From: JBBRHQ01 sp963720735
Lineage (GTDB): Bacteria; Actinomycetota; Thermoleophilia; Solirubrobacterales; 70-9
Direction: 5' to 3'
Length of the DNA: 64,000 bases
NCBI GenBank assembly: GCA_963720735.1
Contig: CAVRGL010000008.1
Coordinates: 186,001 to 250,000 of the forward strand
Positions 24,626 through 32,792 of the stretch are shown here, in pieces. Both the position numbers and the translations under genes were made by a program. Within the stretch, counting starts at the first letter, position 1. Every line of letters starts with the position of its first letter. The notes beneath the pieces were generated by a model, which worked only from the letters and a program-made list of their open reading frames with translations, was not told the DNA's origin and did no database searches.

Positions 24626-26062
24626 ATGGCCGATCCACCCACACCCGAGGGCCGCGGGCCCGCCCCGCTCCCTCGCTCCCAGAAGAAAGCCTCCGGTGAC
24701 GCCAAGCCCAGGTGGCAGGACCGCCGCAAGCTCTGGGGGGCGATCGGCGGCGGCGTGGTGCTGGTCGCGGCGGCGGCATTCGGTGCCTACCTGCTCTTCT
24801 GGCAGCGCCCTGCGGACATCAGCCGCGGCGCCGATTTCCCTCTGAACAACGAGAAGCGCCACAAGGTCGCGCAGACAACCAATTGGCCGATGTTCGGCTT
24901 CGACCGGGCCCGCACCCGCTGGCTGCCGGCGAACCGGGTGAAGCCGCCATACAAGGAGCTATGGAAGCACGGCGGCAAGCCGCTGATCGAGTTCCCCCCG
25001 ATCTTCGTCAAGGCGCCGGGCCTCTGCGAGAAGCGGACCAAGCTCGGCTGTGGCGGGCGCCTCTTCTACGTCGACAACAACGGCTTCGCCTACTCGCTCG
25101 ACGCCAATACCGGCAAGGTGATGTGGACGAAGCGGATCTCCCGCCTCAACGCCTCCTCCCCCGCCTACTCTCGCGGCAGGCTGTTCATAGCCAACCTGGT
25201 CCCGGGCCAGATCCTCAGCCTCGACGCCGCCACTGGCAAGATGATTTGGAAACACGCCCTGCCGGGGCGCTCGGAGTCCTCGCCCGTGGTGGTCGGGCGC
25301 CGGGTCTTCTTCGGCGACGAGGACGGAACCCTCCGCGCTCTCTCGACCCGCAACGGGCACACGATCTGGAGCACCCCGCTGGCGGGCGCGATCAAGGCCG
25401 GCCCCGCCTACCACGACGGCCTGCTCTATGTCGGCGACTACGGCGGGGAGATGTCGGCGGTGAAGGCCCGAAACGGCCAGATCCAGTGGCAGGCGAGCTC
25501 CCAGGGCCTCAGCTTCAGCCGCACCGGCGAGTTCTACTCGACCCCCGCGGTCGCCTTCGGCCGCGTCTACAGCGGCAACAACGACGGTCGCGTCTACAGC
25601 TTCGACGCGAAGACTGGGGCGCTGGCCTGGACACAGTCGACCGGGGGCTACGTCTATCCGGGGCCGGCCGTTGCGGACACCCCGCGGATGGCGCCGACCG
25701 TCTACATCGGCTCCTACGACGGCAACATCTACGCGCTCGATGCGAGGACGGGCGCCGTGCGCTGGTCGCAGTCCCTGGGCGGCTCGGTGATCGGCTCGCT
25801 GAGCGTCGTCGGCAAGCTCGTCTACGTGGCCACCTTCCAGGGCACCACGACCTACGGGTTCACGCTGAAGAACGGCCAGAGGAAGTTTCGCTTCAAGACC
25901 GGTGCGTACATGCCGGTGATCTCCGACGGAAGGCGGATCTACCTGACCGGATACTCGAGCATCTACGCCCTGCAGCCGGTGAAGAAGAAGCCGAAGGGAA
26001 AGAAGGTCTCCGGCGCCGGTGGATCCTCGGGTCCCGGATCGGATAGCAGCCAGGCGCCGTGA
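24626..26062 (+). CDS. membrane-anchored PQQ-repeat beta-propeller protein
   Basis: 478 aa. A cytoplasmic Pro/Lys-rich N-terminus (about 40 residues) is followed by one TM helix (GAIGGGVVLVAAAAFGAYLL) and an extracytoplasmic propeller. At least seven blades carry the PQQ-like signature, e.g. YSLDANTGKVMWTKRIS, LSLDAATGKMIWKH, YSFDAKTGALAWTQ and YALDARTGAVRWSQSL. No dehydrogenase active-site residues are evident, so a scaffold role like BamB-type proteins fits better. The C-terminal tail is Lys then Gly/Ser rich. It ends 44 nt inside the start of the next gene. Confidence 0.85.
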   Translation: MADPPTPEGRGPAPLPRSQKKASGDAKPRWQDRRKLWGAIGGGVVLVAAAAFGAYLLFWQRPADISRGADFPLNNEKRHKVAQTTNWPMFGFDRARTRWLPANRVKPPYKELWKHGGKPLIEFPPIFVKAPGLCEKRTKLGCGGRLFYVDNNGFAYSLDANTGKVMWTKRISRLNASSPAYSRGRLFIANLVPGQILSLDAATGKMIWKHALPGRSESSPVVVGRRVFFGDEDGTLRALSTRNGHTIWSTPLAGAIKAGPAYHDGLLYVGDYGGEMSAVKARNGQIQWQASSQGLSFSRTGEFYSTPAVAFGRVYSGNNDGRVYSFDAKTGALAWTQSTGGYVYPGPAVADTPRMAPTVYIGSYDGNIYALDARTGAVRWSQSLGGSVIGSLSVVGKLVYVATFQGTTTYGFTLKNGQRKFRFKTGAYMPVISDGRRIYLTGYSSIYALQPVKKKPKGKKVSGAGGSSGPGSDSSQAP

Positions 26063-26954
26063 GGCGGAGCGCCGCCTGAGGCGAAGGCGCCTGGCGGCGC
26101 TGGGGGCGCTGCTGCTCGCCGCAGGAGTGGCGGTGGTGATCGTCCTGGCCGCGGGCGGCGGTGGCGGGGCCGGCCAGGCGGCAGGCGGCGCCGGGACCGC
26201 AACCCCCGCTGGTGGGAGTGGCGCAGGCGGCGGCGCCCAGCGGTCGAAGCAGGTCGCCAACGCGACCCCGCAGCCCGGCTGGGAGCTGCACACGGGTCCC
26301 GTGCCCATCCTCGAGTACCACGTTCTCGGGGCGGCGCCTTCCGGCGCCCCCTACCCGGAGCTGTACGTCAGCCGCCCCGACTTCCGGCGGCAGATGGACT
26401 GGCTCCAGCGCCAGGGCTATGAGGCGGTCACCCTGGACCAGGTGCAGGATGGCTGGTACCGGGGCGGCACCCTGCCGCCGAAGCCGGTGGTCATCTCCTT
26501 CGATGACGGCTATCGGCCGCAGTTCACCTACGCGCTGCCCGAGCTGCGAAGGCACGGCTGGGCCGGGGTGCTGAACCTGAAGGCGGCGGGCTCGGACCTC
26601 TACCCGAGCAACGTCAGGGCGATGATCGCGGCCGGCTGGGAGCTGGCCTCGCACACGATCACCCATCCCGACCTGACGACCCTGGACCCGGCCTCCCTGA
26701 AGCGCGAGGTGGCGGGATCGAGGGCGATCCTGCGGCGCGAGTACGGCGTCCCGGTGGACAACTTCTGCTACCCGTCGGGCCGCTACGACGCGACCGTGAT
26801 CGCCGCGGTGAAGGCCGCGGGCTATGCGGGCGCGACGACCGAGGTCCCGGGGTTCGCCGACCGCGAGAACCCCTACGAGCTGAAGCGCCTGGAGATCCTC
26901 GGCTCCGACGGCGTCTCCGGCCTGGCCGCGGCACTCGCCACCGGCCCCTCCTAG
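26019..26954 (+). CDS. exported polysaccharide deacetylase
   Basis: 311 aa. An Arg-rich start, one TM helix (ALGALLLAAGVAVVIVLAAG) and a Gly/Ala linker precede the NodB domain from about residue 100. NodB motifs: VISFDDGYRP with the catalytic base and metal Asp, SHTITHPDL with the two metal His, and FCYPSGRYD. It probably de-N-acetylates a cell-wall or surface glycan outside the membrane. The only usable start is GTG 26019, which overlaps the propeller gene by 44 nt in another frame, implying translational coupling. The gene ends 6 nt before repeat site E. Confidence 0.88.
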   Translation: MDPRVPDRIAARRREAERRLRRRRLAALGALLLAAGVAVVIVLAAGGGGGAGQAAGGAGTATPAGGSGAGGGAQRSKQVANATPQPGWELHTGPVPILEYHVLGAAPSGAPYPELYVSRPDFRRQMDWLQRQGYEAVTLDQVQDGWYRGGTLPPKPVVISFDDGYRPQFTYALPELRRHGWAGVLNLKAAGSDLYPSNVRAMIAAGWELASHTITHPDLTTLDPASLKREVAGSRAILRREYGVPVDNFCYPSGRYDATVIAAVKAAGYAGATTEVPGFADRENPYELKRLEILGSDGVSGLAAALATGPS

Positions 26955-26960
26955 CGCCTC

Positions 26961-27063
26961 GTGGGACCTTTGAAGTGCCTATATGGCGCCTGAGAAGCCC
27001 CACGTCAGCGGCTCAGCGGGGTGGGACCTTTTAAGTGCCTATATGGCGCCTGAGAGGTCCCAG
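26961..27063. repeat. family-2 hairpin element, tandem dimer (site E)
   Basis: Two copies with a 60-bp period (26961-27003 and 27021-27063) between convergent genes. Each has outer arms GTGGGACCTTT and AGAGGTCCCA (the left copy's right arm is partly decayed) around a loop holding CTATATGGCGCCT. The dimer starts 6 nt after the deacetylase stop and ends 9 nt from the hisF stop. The same loop core and arms recur at 39198-39244. Confidence 0.85.
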
Positions 27064-27072
27064 TGGTCCGGC

Positions 27073-27831
27073 TCAGAGGCGGACGGGGATGCCGTCCGCG
27101 TCCATGCGGCGCTTCGCCTCGGCGATCGAGAAGCTGCCGTAGTGGAAGATCGAGGCGCACAGGACCGCGTCGGCGCCCCCCTCGGAGATCGCCTCGCTGA
27201 GGTGCTCGAGGGTCCCGGCGCCGCCTGAGGCGATCACCGGCACGCCGACCGCGCCCGCGACGGCCCGGGTCAGCTCGATCTCGTAGCCGTCGCTGGTCCC
27301 ATCGCGGTCCATGCTGGTCAGCAGCACCTCCCCCGCGCCGCGCTCGCTCGCCTCGCGGGCCCAGGACACCGCCTCCCGTCCCTCCACCCGCTGCCTGCCG
27401 CCGTTGACGTAGACGCCCCAGCCGCCTGCCTCGCGCCTGGCGTCGATCGCAATCACCACGCACTGGGCGCCGAAGGTGTCGGCGAGCTCGTCGATCAGCT
27501 CCGGACGGCTCAGCGCCGCCGAGTTGACCGAGACCTTGTCGGCACCCGCGTCGAGCACCGCCTGGGCGTCGCTCACGGAGCGGATGCCACCCCCGATCGT
27601 GAACGGGATGAAGACGTTGTCCGCGGTGCGGCGGGCAAGCTCGACGATCGTCTCGCGGCGCTCGTGCGAGGCGGTGATGTCGAGGAAGACCAGCTCGTCG
27701 GCCCCCTCGGAGTCGTATCGCTCCGCAAGCTCGACCGGGTCGCCCGCGTCGCGCAGCCCGACGAAATTGGTGCCCTTGACGACCCGGCCGGCGTCGACGT
27801 CGAGGCACGGTATGACCCGCTTCAGAACCAT
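27073..27831 (-). CDS. hisF: imidazole glycerol phosphate synthase cyclase subunit
   Basis: 252 aa TIM barrel. Catalytic Asp11 is in VIPCLDVDAGRVVKG; the second catalytic Asp lies in VIAIDARRE. Phosphate-site motifs are FTIGGGIRS and IASGGAGT. It works with HisH, which supplies ammonia. Start ATG 27831 is 28 nt after hisA. It is the last his gene here and is followed by repeat site E. hisI and hisE, which often follow hisF, are not present. Confidence 0.96.
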   Translation of the reverse strand: MVLKRVIPCLDVDAGRVVKGTNFVGLRDAGDPVELAERYDSEGADELVFLDITASHERRETIVELARRTADNVFIPFTIGGGIRSVSDAQAVLDAGADKVSVNSAALSRPELIDELADTFGAQCVVIAIDARREAGGWGVYVNGGRQRVEGREAVSWAREASERGAGEVLLTSMDRDGTSDGYEIELTRAVAGAVGVPVIASGGAGTLEHLSEAISEGGADAVLCASIFHYGSFSIAEAKRRMDADGIPVRL

Positions 27832-27859
27832 CGGGGAGGAGGCTACGGGGCTGCGACTC

Positions 27860-28591
27860 TCAATCGCCGCGGTGAAGTGCCGCCTTTGCCTCGGCCACGG
27901 TGAAGCGCCCCTCATACAGCGCCCGGCCGACGATCACCCCGGTGGCGTTCGGGGGCGCCGCGACCGCCAGGGCACGCAGGTCGCCGAGATCGCCGACCCC
28001 GCCCGAGTAGAGGATCTCTGCCCGGGTCGCGGCAGCGACCCTGGCGAGCTCCGCCAGGCCCGGCCCCTCCATCGTCCCGTCGACCTCGATCGGCGTGAAC
28101 AGGAAACGGCTCACCCCCCGCTCCCCCAGCTCGGCCACGGCCTCGGCAGCGTCCGTTTCGCTGGTCTCGGTCCAGCCGGCCAGCGAGACCATGCCACCGC
28201 GCGCGTCCACCGATACGACCACCCGCTCGGCGTGGCGCTCGAGCATCTCCGCGAGGAATCCCGGGTCGCGCAGCGCGGCAGTGCCGATCACCACACGGTC
28301 GGCCCCGGCGCCGAAGGCCGCCTCGACCGATCGGGCGTCGCGCAGCCCGCCGCCCACCTGGATCGGGCAGCTGACGGCCGCTGCGATCCGGCTCACCGAT
28401 TCGAGGTTCTTCGGAGCCCCGCTCCTCGCCCCGTCGAGATCGACGACGTGCAGGAACGGGGCGCCTCCCCCCGCCCATCGTGCCGCCGCGTCGACGGGAT
28501 CGTCGTCATATCGCGTCTCACGCGCGTAGTCGCCCTGGCTGAGCCGCACGGCGCCGCCGCCGCGTATGTCGATCGCCGGATAGAGGATCAC
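27860..28591 (-). CDS. hisA: phosphoribosyl-ProFAR isomerase
   Basis: 243 aa TIM barrel related to HisF. Catalytic Asp8 is in ILYPAIDIRGG, the second acid in TPIEVDGTMEGPG, with phosphate sites in QVGGGLRD and YSGGVGDLGDL. In many actinobacteria this gene is the bifunctional priA that also serves tryptophan synthesis; the sequence alone does not settle that here. GTG 28591 overlaps the hisH stop (GTGA). Confidence 0.94.
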   Translation of the reverse strand: MILYPAIDIRGGGAVRLSQGDYARETRYDDDPVDAAARWAGGGAPFLHVVDLDGARSGAPKNLESVSRIAAAVSCPIQVGGGLRDARSVEAAFGAGADRVVIGTAALRDPGFLAEMLERHAERVVVSVDARGGMVSLAGWTETSETDAAEAVAELGERGVSRFLFTPIEVDGTMEGPGLAELARVAAATRAEILYSGGVGDLGDLRALAVAAPPNATGVIVGRALYEGRFTVAEAKAALHRGD

Positions 28592-29217
28592 GCGGCGGCC
28601 GCGGAGCGGGCGCAGATCCCGGCGAAGTTCGCGAGCAGCGCCAACCCCGCGGAGCTCGACTTCTCGGGATGGAACTGGACCCCGAAGAGGTTGTCGCGCT
28701 GGATCGCGCAGGCGAAGCGCTCGCCGTAGGCGGCAGTGCCGATCACCGCGTCCGGCCGCGGCCGGACCGCGAACGAGTGAACGAAGTAGAAGGGCGTCCC
28801 AGGGTCGATCCCCAGCGGGAGCGGCGAGATCTGCTCCCACTCGACCGGCGACCAGCCGATGTGCGGGATCTTGAGGTTGCCGGCGGCGAGTCCGGTCACC
28901 TCGCCCTCGAGCAGGCCGAGGCCGGGCGAGCCGCCGAGCTCGGTCGATGAGGAGAACAGCAGCTGCAGCCCGAGGCAGATGCCGAGGATCGGGACCCCGG
29001 CCGCATCGCGCTCTTCGACCAGCTCGTCCAGCCCGCCCTCGCGAATCCGCTTCATCGCCTTCGGGAACGCACCGACCCCCGGCAGGATGATCCCGTCGGC
29101 GCGGCGCGCATCCTCGGGGTCGGCGGTCACCTCCGCGTCGACGCCGACGTGCTCGAGCGCCTTGGCGACCGAGCGCAGGTTGCCCATGCCGTAGTTGAGG
29201 ATCGCGACCCGCGTCAA
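28588..29217 (-). CDS. hisH: imidazole glycerol phosphate synthase glutamine amidotransferase subunit
   Basis: 209 aa class I amidotransferase. Nucleophile Cys81 is in ILGICLGLQLLF, and the His-Glu pair is in GVQFHPEKSS. The start is TTG 29217, whose TTGA overlaps the hisB stop. This keeps the overlap pattern of the operon and gives the normal N-terminus (VAILNYGMGNLRSV). Confidence 0.95.
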   Translation of the reverse strand: MTRVAILNYGMGNLRSVAKALEHVGVDAEVTADPEDARRADGIILPGVGAFPKAMKRIREGGLDELVEERDAAGVPILGICLGLQLLFSSSTELGGSPGLGLLEGEVTGLAAGNLKIPHIGWSPVEWEQISPLPLGIDPGTPFYFVHSFAVRPRPDAVIGTAAYGERFACAIQRDNLFGVQFHPEKSSSAGLALLANFAGICARSAAAA

Positions 29218-29807
29218 CCCGAGAGGCTTCCCTTGGTGCTCGGGACCCCGGTCTCCCCGGGATCGATCATCACCGCCGCCCGAAGCGCCCGGGCGAATGC
29301 CTTGAAGCATGCCTCGATCATGTGATGCGCGTTGGTCCCCCGGCGCACTGAGATGTGCAGGGTGAGCTTCGCCGAGGAGGAGACGGCGCGGAAGAACTCC
29401 TCCGCCAGCTCTGTATCGAAGCCGGCGATCGATGTGGCGGGCAGCTCTGCGTCCCAGACGCAGAGGGGCCGGCCCGAGATGTCGATCGCGCACTCGGCCA
29501 GCGATTCATCCATCGGCACCAGCGCGGAGCCGTAACGGCGGATACCGGCGCGCTCGCCGAGGGCGAGATCAACGGCCTGTCCGAGGACGATCCCGACGTC
29601 CTCGACCGTGTGATGGGCGCCCGTCTCGAGGTCGCCGCTGGCCTCGACCCGCAGGCCGAGGTGGCCGTGGCGAGCGAGCAGCTCGAGCATGTGGTCGAGG
29701 AACCCGACTCCGGTGGAGATCTCCGAGCCGGGGCCGCCGTCGAGGTCCACCCAGAGGCGGATCTCGGTCTCCTTGGTCTTCCTGGATTGCTCGGCCGCTC
29801 GCGTCAT
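29214..29807 (-). CDS. hisB: imidazoleglycerol-phosphate dehydratase (monofunctional)
   Basis: 197 aa. It has the two half-repeats with manganese ligands: GFLDHMLELLARHG with TGAHHTVEDVGI in the first, and LTLHISVRRGTNAHHMIEA in the second. There is no fused histidinol phosphatase domain, as usual outside enterobacteria. The ATG overlaps the hisD stop (ATGA). The aminotransferase gene hisC, common between hisD and hisB in actinobacteria, is absent here. Confidence 0.96.
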   Translation of the reverse strand: MTRAAEQSRKTKETEIRLWVDLDGGPGSEISTGVGFLDHMLELLARHGHLGLRVEASGDLETGAHHTVEDVGIVLGQAVDLALGERAGIRRYGSALVPMDESLAECAIDISGRPLCVWDAELPATSIAGFDTELAEEFFRAVSSSAKLTLHISVRRGTNAHHMIEACFKAFARALRAAVMIDPGETGVPSTKGSLSG

Positions 29808-31072
29808 CCCCTCACCGTTCCCGACTCGCCGTGGACGGGCAATCCCTCGGCCCGGGCCAGCGCGTCGGTGTGCGGCGCCAGCTCCTCGGCCGCGGGGCCG
29901 GGCAAGCTTACATTTGCTATCCGGCGCCTGAACGCGCTCGGGCCCAGGGGGCCCTGGAAGCGCCCCGCCCCTCCGGTCGGCAGGACGTGATTGGAGCCTG
30001 CGGCGTAGTCGCCGAAGGCCGTGCCTGCGTACTCGCCGATGAACACGCAGCCGGCCGTGGTCACCGAGGAGGCCTGGATCTCCGCATCCTCGGTGGCGAT
30101 CTGAAGGTGCTCGGGTGCGTAGGCGTTGGCCAGCGCCAGGGCGGCGTCCGTGTCGGGGACCGCGATCAGCGAGAGCCGAGCGTCGGCGACGCTCGGCCGG
30201 GAGGCGGCGAGCTCGCTTACCCGCTCGGCGAGCTGGTCGAGCGTGCGGGTCTCGACAGCGGTGGCTACAAGCGGGCTGTCGGCGCCGTGCTCGGCCTGAG
30301 CGCAGAGGTCGAGGGCGATCCACTCGATCCTGGCGCTTTCGCCGATGATCACCATCAGCTCCGAGGGCCCGGCGATCCCGTCGATCCCGACCAGGCCGTA
30401 GAGCTGGCGCTTGGCCTCCTGGGTGTACGGGTTGCCGGGGCCGGCGATCAGGTCGACCGGGGCGATCGTCTCGGTGCCGAGCGCCAGCGCCGCGATCGCC
30501 TGGGCTCCGCCCGTGGCGTAGACCTCGTCGACGCCGGCTTCATCGCAGGCCGCCAGGACCGCCGAGCTGACGTGCCCCTCGCGCCCCGGAGGGGAAGCGA
30601 GGGCGATCCGGCCGACCCCGGCGACCCGGGCCGGGATCGCGCACATCAACGCTGTCGAGGCAAGCGCGGCGCCCCCGCCGGGGACGTAGACCCCGGCGCT
30701 TCCCACGGTGACCTCGCGGATCGCCACCGAGTGCCCCTGGGGCAGGTCGACGCTGACCGGCGCCGCCGCGAGCTGGCTCTCCGCCACCCGGCGGATGTTG
30801 ATCGCGGCGACCTGCAGCGCCTCGCGGAAGCTCACGTCGAGTGTGGCGGGCGCCGACTGGATCTCCTCCACCGGGACCTTGAGGCTGCGCGGCGCGACGC
30901 CGTCGAACCTCTTCCCGAGCTCGAGCACGGCGGCGTCGCCTCCTTCGCGCACGGCCGCGACGATCTCGGCGACGTCCCGCGCCACCGAGGTCTCGTCGGC
31001 GGTTTCGGGGCGGAGCCGGGCGGCGAGGCGGGCGGGATCGGCGCCGTCCCACTCGATCCTGGTGATCCTCAT
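29804..31072 (-). CDS. hisD: histidinol dehydrogenase
   Basis: 422 aa zinc enzyme oxidising histidinol to histidine in two NAD steps. Motifs include YVPGGGAALASTALM, VYATGGAQAIAALALG, DLIAGPGNPYTQEAKRQLYG, GPSELMVIIGES, and the catalytic E-H region CAQAEHGADS. Start ATG 31072 overlaps the hisG stop. The longer upstream reading lies in hisG and is rejected. Confidence 0.96.
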   Translation of the reverse strand: MRITRIEWDGADPARLAARLRPETADETSVARDVAEIVAAVREGGDAAVLELGKRFDGVAPRSLKVPVEEIQSAPATLDVSFREALQVAAINIRRVAESQLAAAPVSVDLPQGHSVAIREVTVGSAGVYVPGGGAALASTALMCAIPARVAGVGRIALASPPGREGHVSSAVLAACDEAGVDEVYATGGAQAIAALALGTETIAPVDLIAGPGNPYTQEAKRQLYGLVGIDGIAGPSELMVIIGESARIEWIALDLCAQAEHGADSPLVATAVETRTLDQLAERVSELAASRPSVADARLSLIAVPDTDAALALANAYAPEHLQIATEDAEIQASSVTTAGCVFIGEYAGTAFGDYAAGSNHVLPTGGAGRFQGPLGPSAFRRRIANVSLPGPAAEELAPHTDALARAEGLPVHGESGTVRG

Positions 31073-31755
31073 CGACGGGCCGGCGGACTCGCCGCCCTCA
31101 GCTTCGCGGTCAGCTCGTCGACCTCTGCGCCGCGGAGCTTGTGGGCGACGCGGTTGGCGACGAATCGTGCGGTGCAGGCGACGATCTCCTCGCGGACCTC
31201 GAGCCGGTTCTCCTCCAGGGTGCGGCCGCTGGCGACGAGATCGACGATCCCGTCGGCGAGGCCGATCAGGGGGGCCAGCTCGACCGAGCCCTTGACCTCG
31301 ATCACCTCCGCCTGCCTGCCGCTCTGCTCGAAGTGCCGCTCTGCGATCCGCGGGTACTTGGTCGCGATGCGCATTGTCCCGAGCCGGCGCTCGTCCTCGC
31401 CGAGGCGGGTGTCCCCCACCCGCCCGGCGAGCACCATGCGGCATTGGCCGAAGCCGAGATCGAGCAGCTCGTAGACCATCCGGTCGGCCTGCTCGAGCAG
31501 GACGTCCTTGCCGGTGATGCCGACCTCCGCCGCACCCGCCTCGACGTACGTGGGGACATCGGAGGGCCGCATCGTCACCAGGGTGATCCCATCGGCTCCG
31601 AATACGAGGGAGCGGGAGTCGCCCCGGAGCCCGTCGGTCGGGATGCCCGCGGCATCGAGCAGATCGAGGGTCCCCTCGAACAGCGCCCCGCGGGGAACTG
31701 CCAGCTTCAGCGGCCCCTCGGCCTTGGCCCCCGTTGCGCCGGCCACCTCGGTCAT
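31069..31755 (-). CDS. hisG: ATP phosphoribosyltransferase, short catalytic form
   Basis: 228 aa from ATG 31755 (a GTG one codon upstream is equally possible). It is the first enzyme of histidine synthesis. The PRPP loop lies in EVIEVKGSVELAPLIGLAD GIVDLVASGRTL (split here), and the N-terminus is LKLAVPRGALFEGT. It lacks the C-terminal ACT-like regulatory domain of long HisG, so it needs HisZ, encoded directly upstream. Overlap with hisZ is TGATG. Confidence 0.95.
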   Translation of the reverse strand: MTEVAGATGAKAEGPLKLAVPRGALFEGTLDLLDAAGIPTDGLRGDSRSLVFGADGITLVTMRPSDVPTYVEAGAAEVGITGKDVLLEQADRMVYELLDLGFGQCRMVLAGRVGDTRLGEDERRLGTMRIATKYPRIAERHFEQSGRQAEVIEVKGSVELAPLIGLADGIVDLVASGRTLEENRLEVREEIVACTARFVANRVAHKLRGAEVDELTAKLRAASPPARR

Positions 31756-32765
31756 CACTCGCTGCCCCCTTCCCCTGCGATCACCCTGCGGCGCTCCTCC
31801 TCGAGCAGCGCCACGTGGACCCGCTCCAGGTAAAGGGCGAAACCCGCCGCCGGGAGATCGACCCCGAACCGCGACATCAGCTCGTCGTAGCGGCCGCCTC
31901 CCCCGAGCACGTGCCCGAGCGCCGGGTCGTAGACCTCGAGGATGGCGCCGCTGTAATAGCCCGGCTCTCGCAGCAGCCCGAGGTCGACCTGGATCCTCCC
32001 CGTGGCCCCGCGTGCCTCCAGCGCGTCGAAGGTTTCCTGCAGCCTTGTGGTGGCCTTCTCGACCGCCTCGCCGCCGATCTCGCGAGCCTGTTCGATGATC
32101 CCGGGCCCACCGCGCATCTGGCTCAGGGAGAGCAGCGTCCGGCGGCCCTCGGACCCGACCCCTTCGAGCTCGCTGAGAACCTGCTCCAGGCCGACCAGGT
32201 CATGTGTCGCGAGCCGCTCGAGGACCGGATCCCGGGCATCACCCTCGACTCCGAGCTCGGAGAGGAGCTGGCGGAAGAGGTCGGCGTCGCCGAGGCCGAT
32301 CACCGCCCGGTCGAGGCCGGCGGCGTCGAGCGCCGCGCCGAGCACCTCGACCACCTCGGCGGTCCCCTCCGGCGCCGGGGCGCCGATCAGCTCCACCCCG
32401 GCCTGGACGAACTCACGCATCTGCCCCCGCTGCGGTCGCACCGCCCGGAACAGGTTGGCGATGTAGCAGAGGCGGATCGGGGAGGCGGCCCCCGCGTAGC
32501 GGTTCGCGATCAGGCGGGCGATCGGGATCGTCATGTCGGAGCGCAGCGAGAGCAACTCGCCACGCTCGTCGAAGAAGCGGTAGGCGCTCCCGGAGAAGCG
32601 CCCCTCGCCGCGCGCCATCACCTCGTCGTGCTCGATCGTCGGGGTGCTGACCTCACCGTATCCGTGCGCCTCGAATGCCTCCATCAGCGCCAGGTGCAGG
32701 CGTCGAAGCTCCCGCATCTCGTCGGGCAGGATGTCGCGAGTGCCTGGGGGGATCGGGTGGATCAC
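31755..32765 (-). CDS. hisZ: ATP phosphoribosyltransferase regulatory subunit
   Basis: 336 aa paralog of the histidyl-tRNA synthetase catalytic domain. It has class II motifs (PPGTRDILPDEM, FFDERGELLSLRSDMTIPIAR, GGGGRYDELMSRFG) but lacks the C-terminal anticodon domain. It is about 100 residues shorter than HisS. Next to a short hisG this identifies HisZ, which gives the octamer its histidine feedback site. It starts at GTG 32765, 27 nt after murA. Confidence 0.92.
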   Translation of the reverse strand: MIHPIPPGTRDILPDEMRELRRLHLALMEAFEAHGYGEVSTPTIEHDEVMARGEGRFSGSAYRFFDERGELLSLRSDMTIPIARLIANRYAGAASPIRLCYIANLFRAVRPQRGQMREFVQAGVELIGAPAPEGTAEVVEVLGAALDAAGLDRAVIGLGDADLFRQLLSELGVEGDARDPVLERLATHDLVGLEQVLSELEGVGSEGRRTLLSLSQMRGGPGIIEQAREIGGEAVEKATTRLQETFDALEARGATGRIQVDLGLLREPGYYSGAILEVYDPALGHVLGGGGRYDELMSRFGVDLPAAGFALYLERVHVALLEEERRRVIAGEGGSE

Positions 32766-32792
32766 GCTGAGGGGGGCCTCCGGGGGCGGCCG

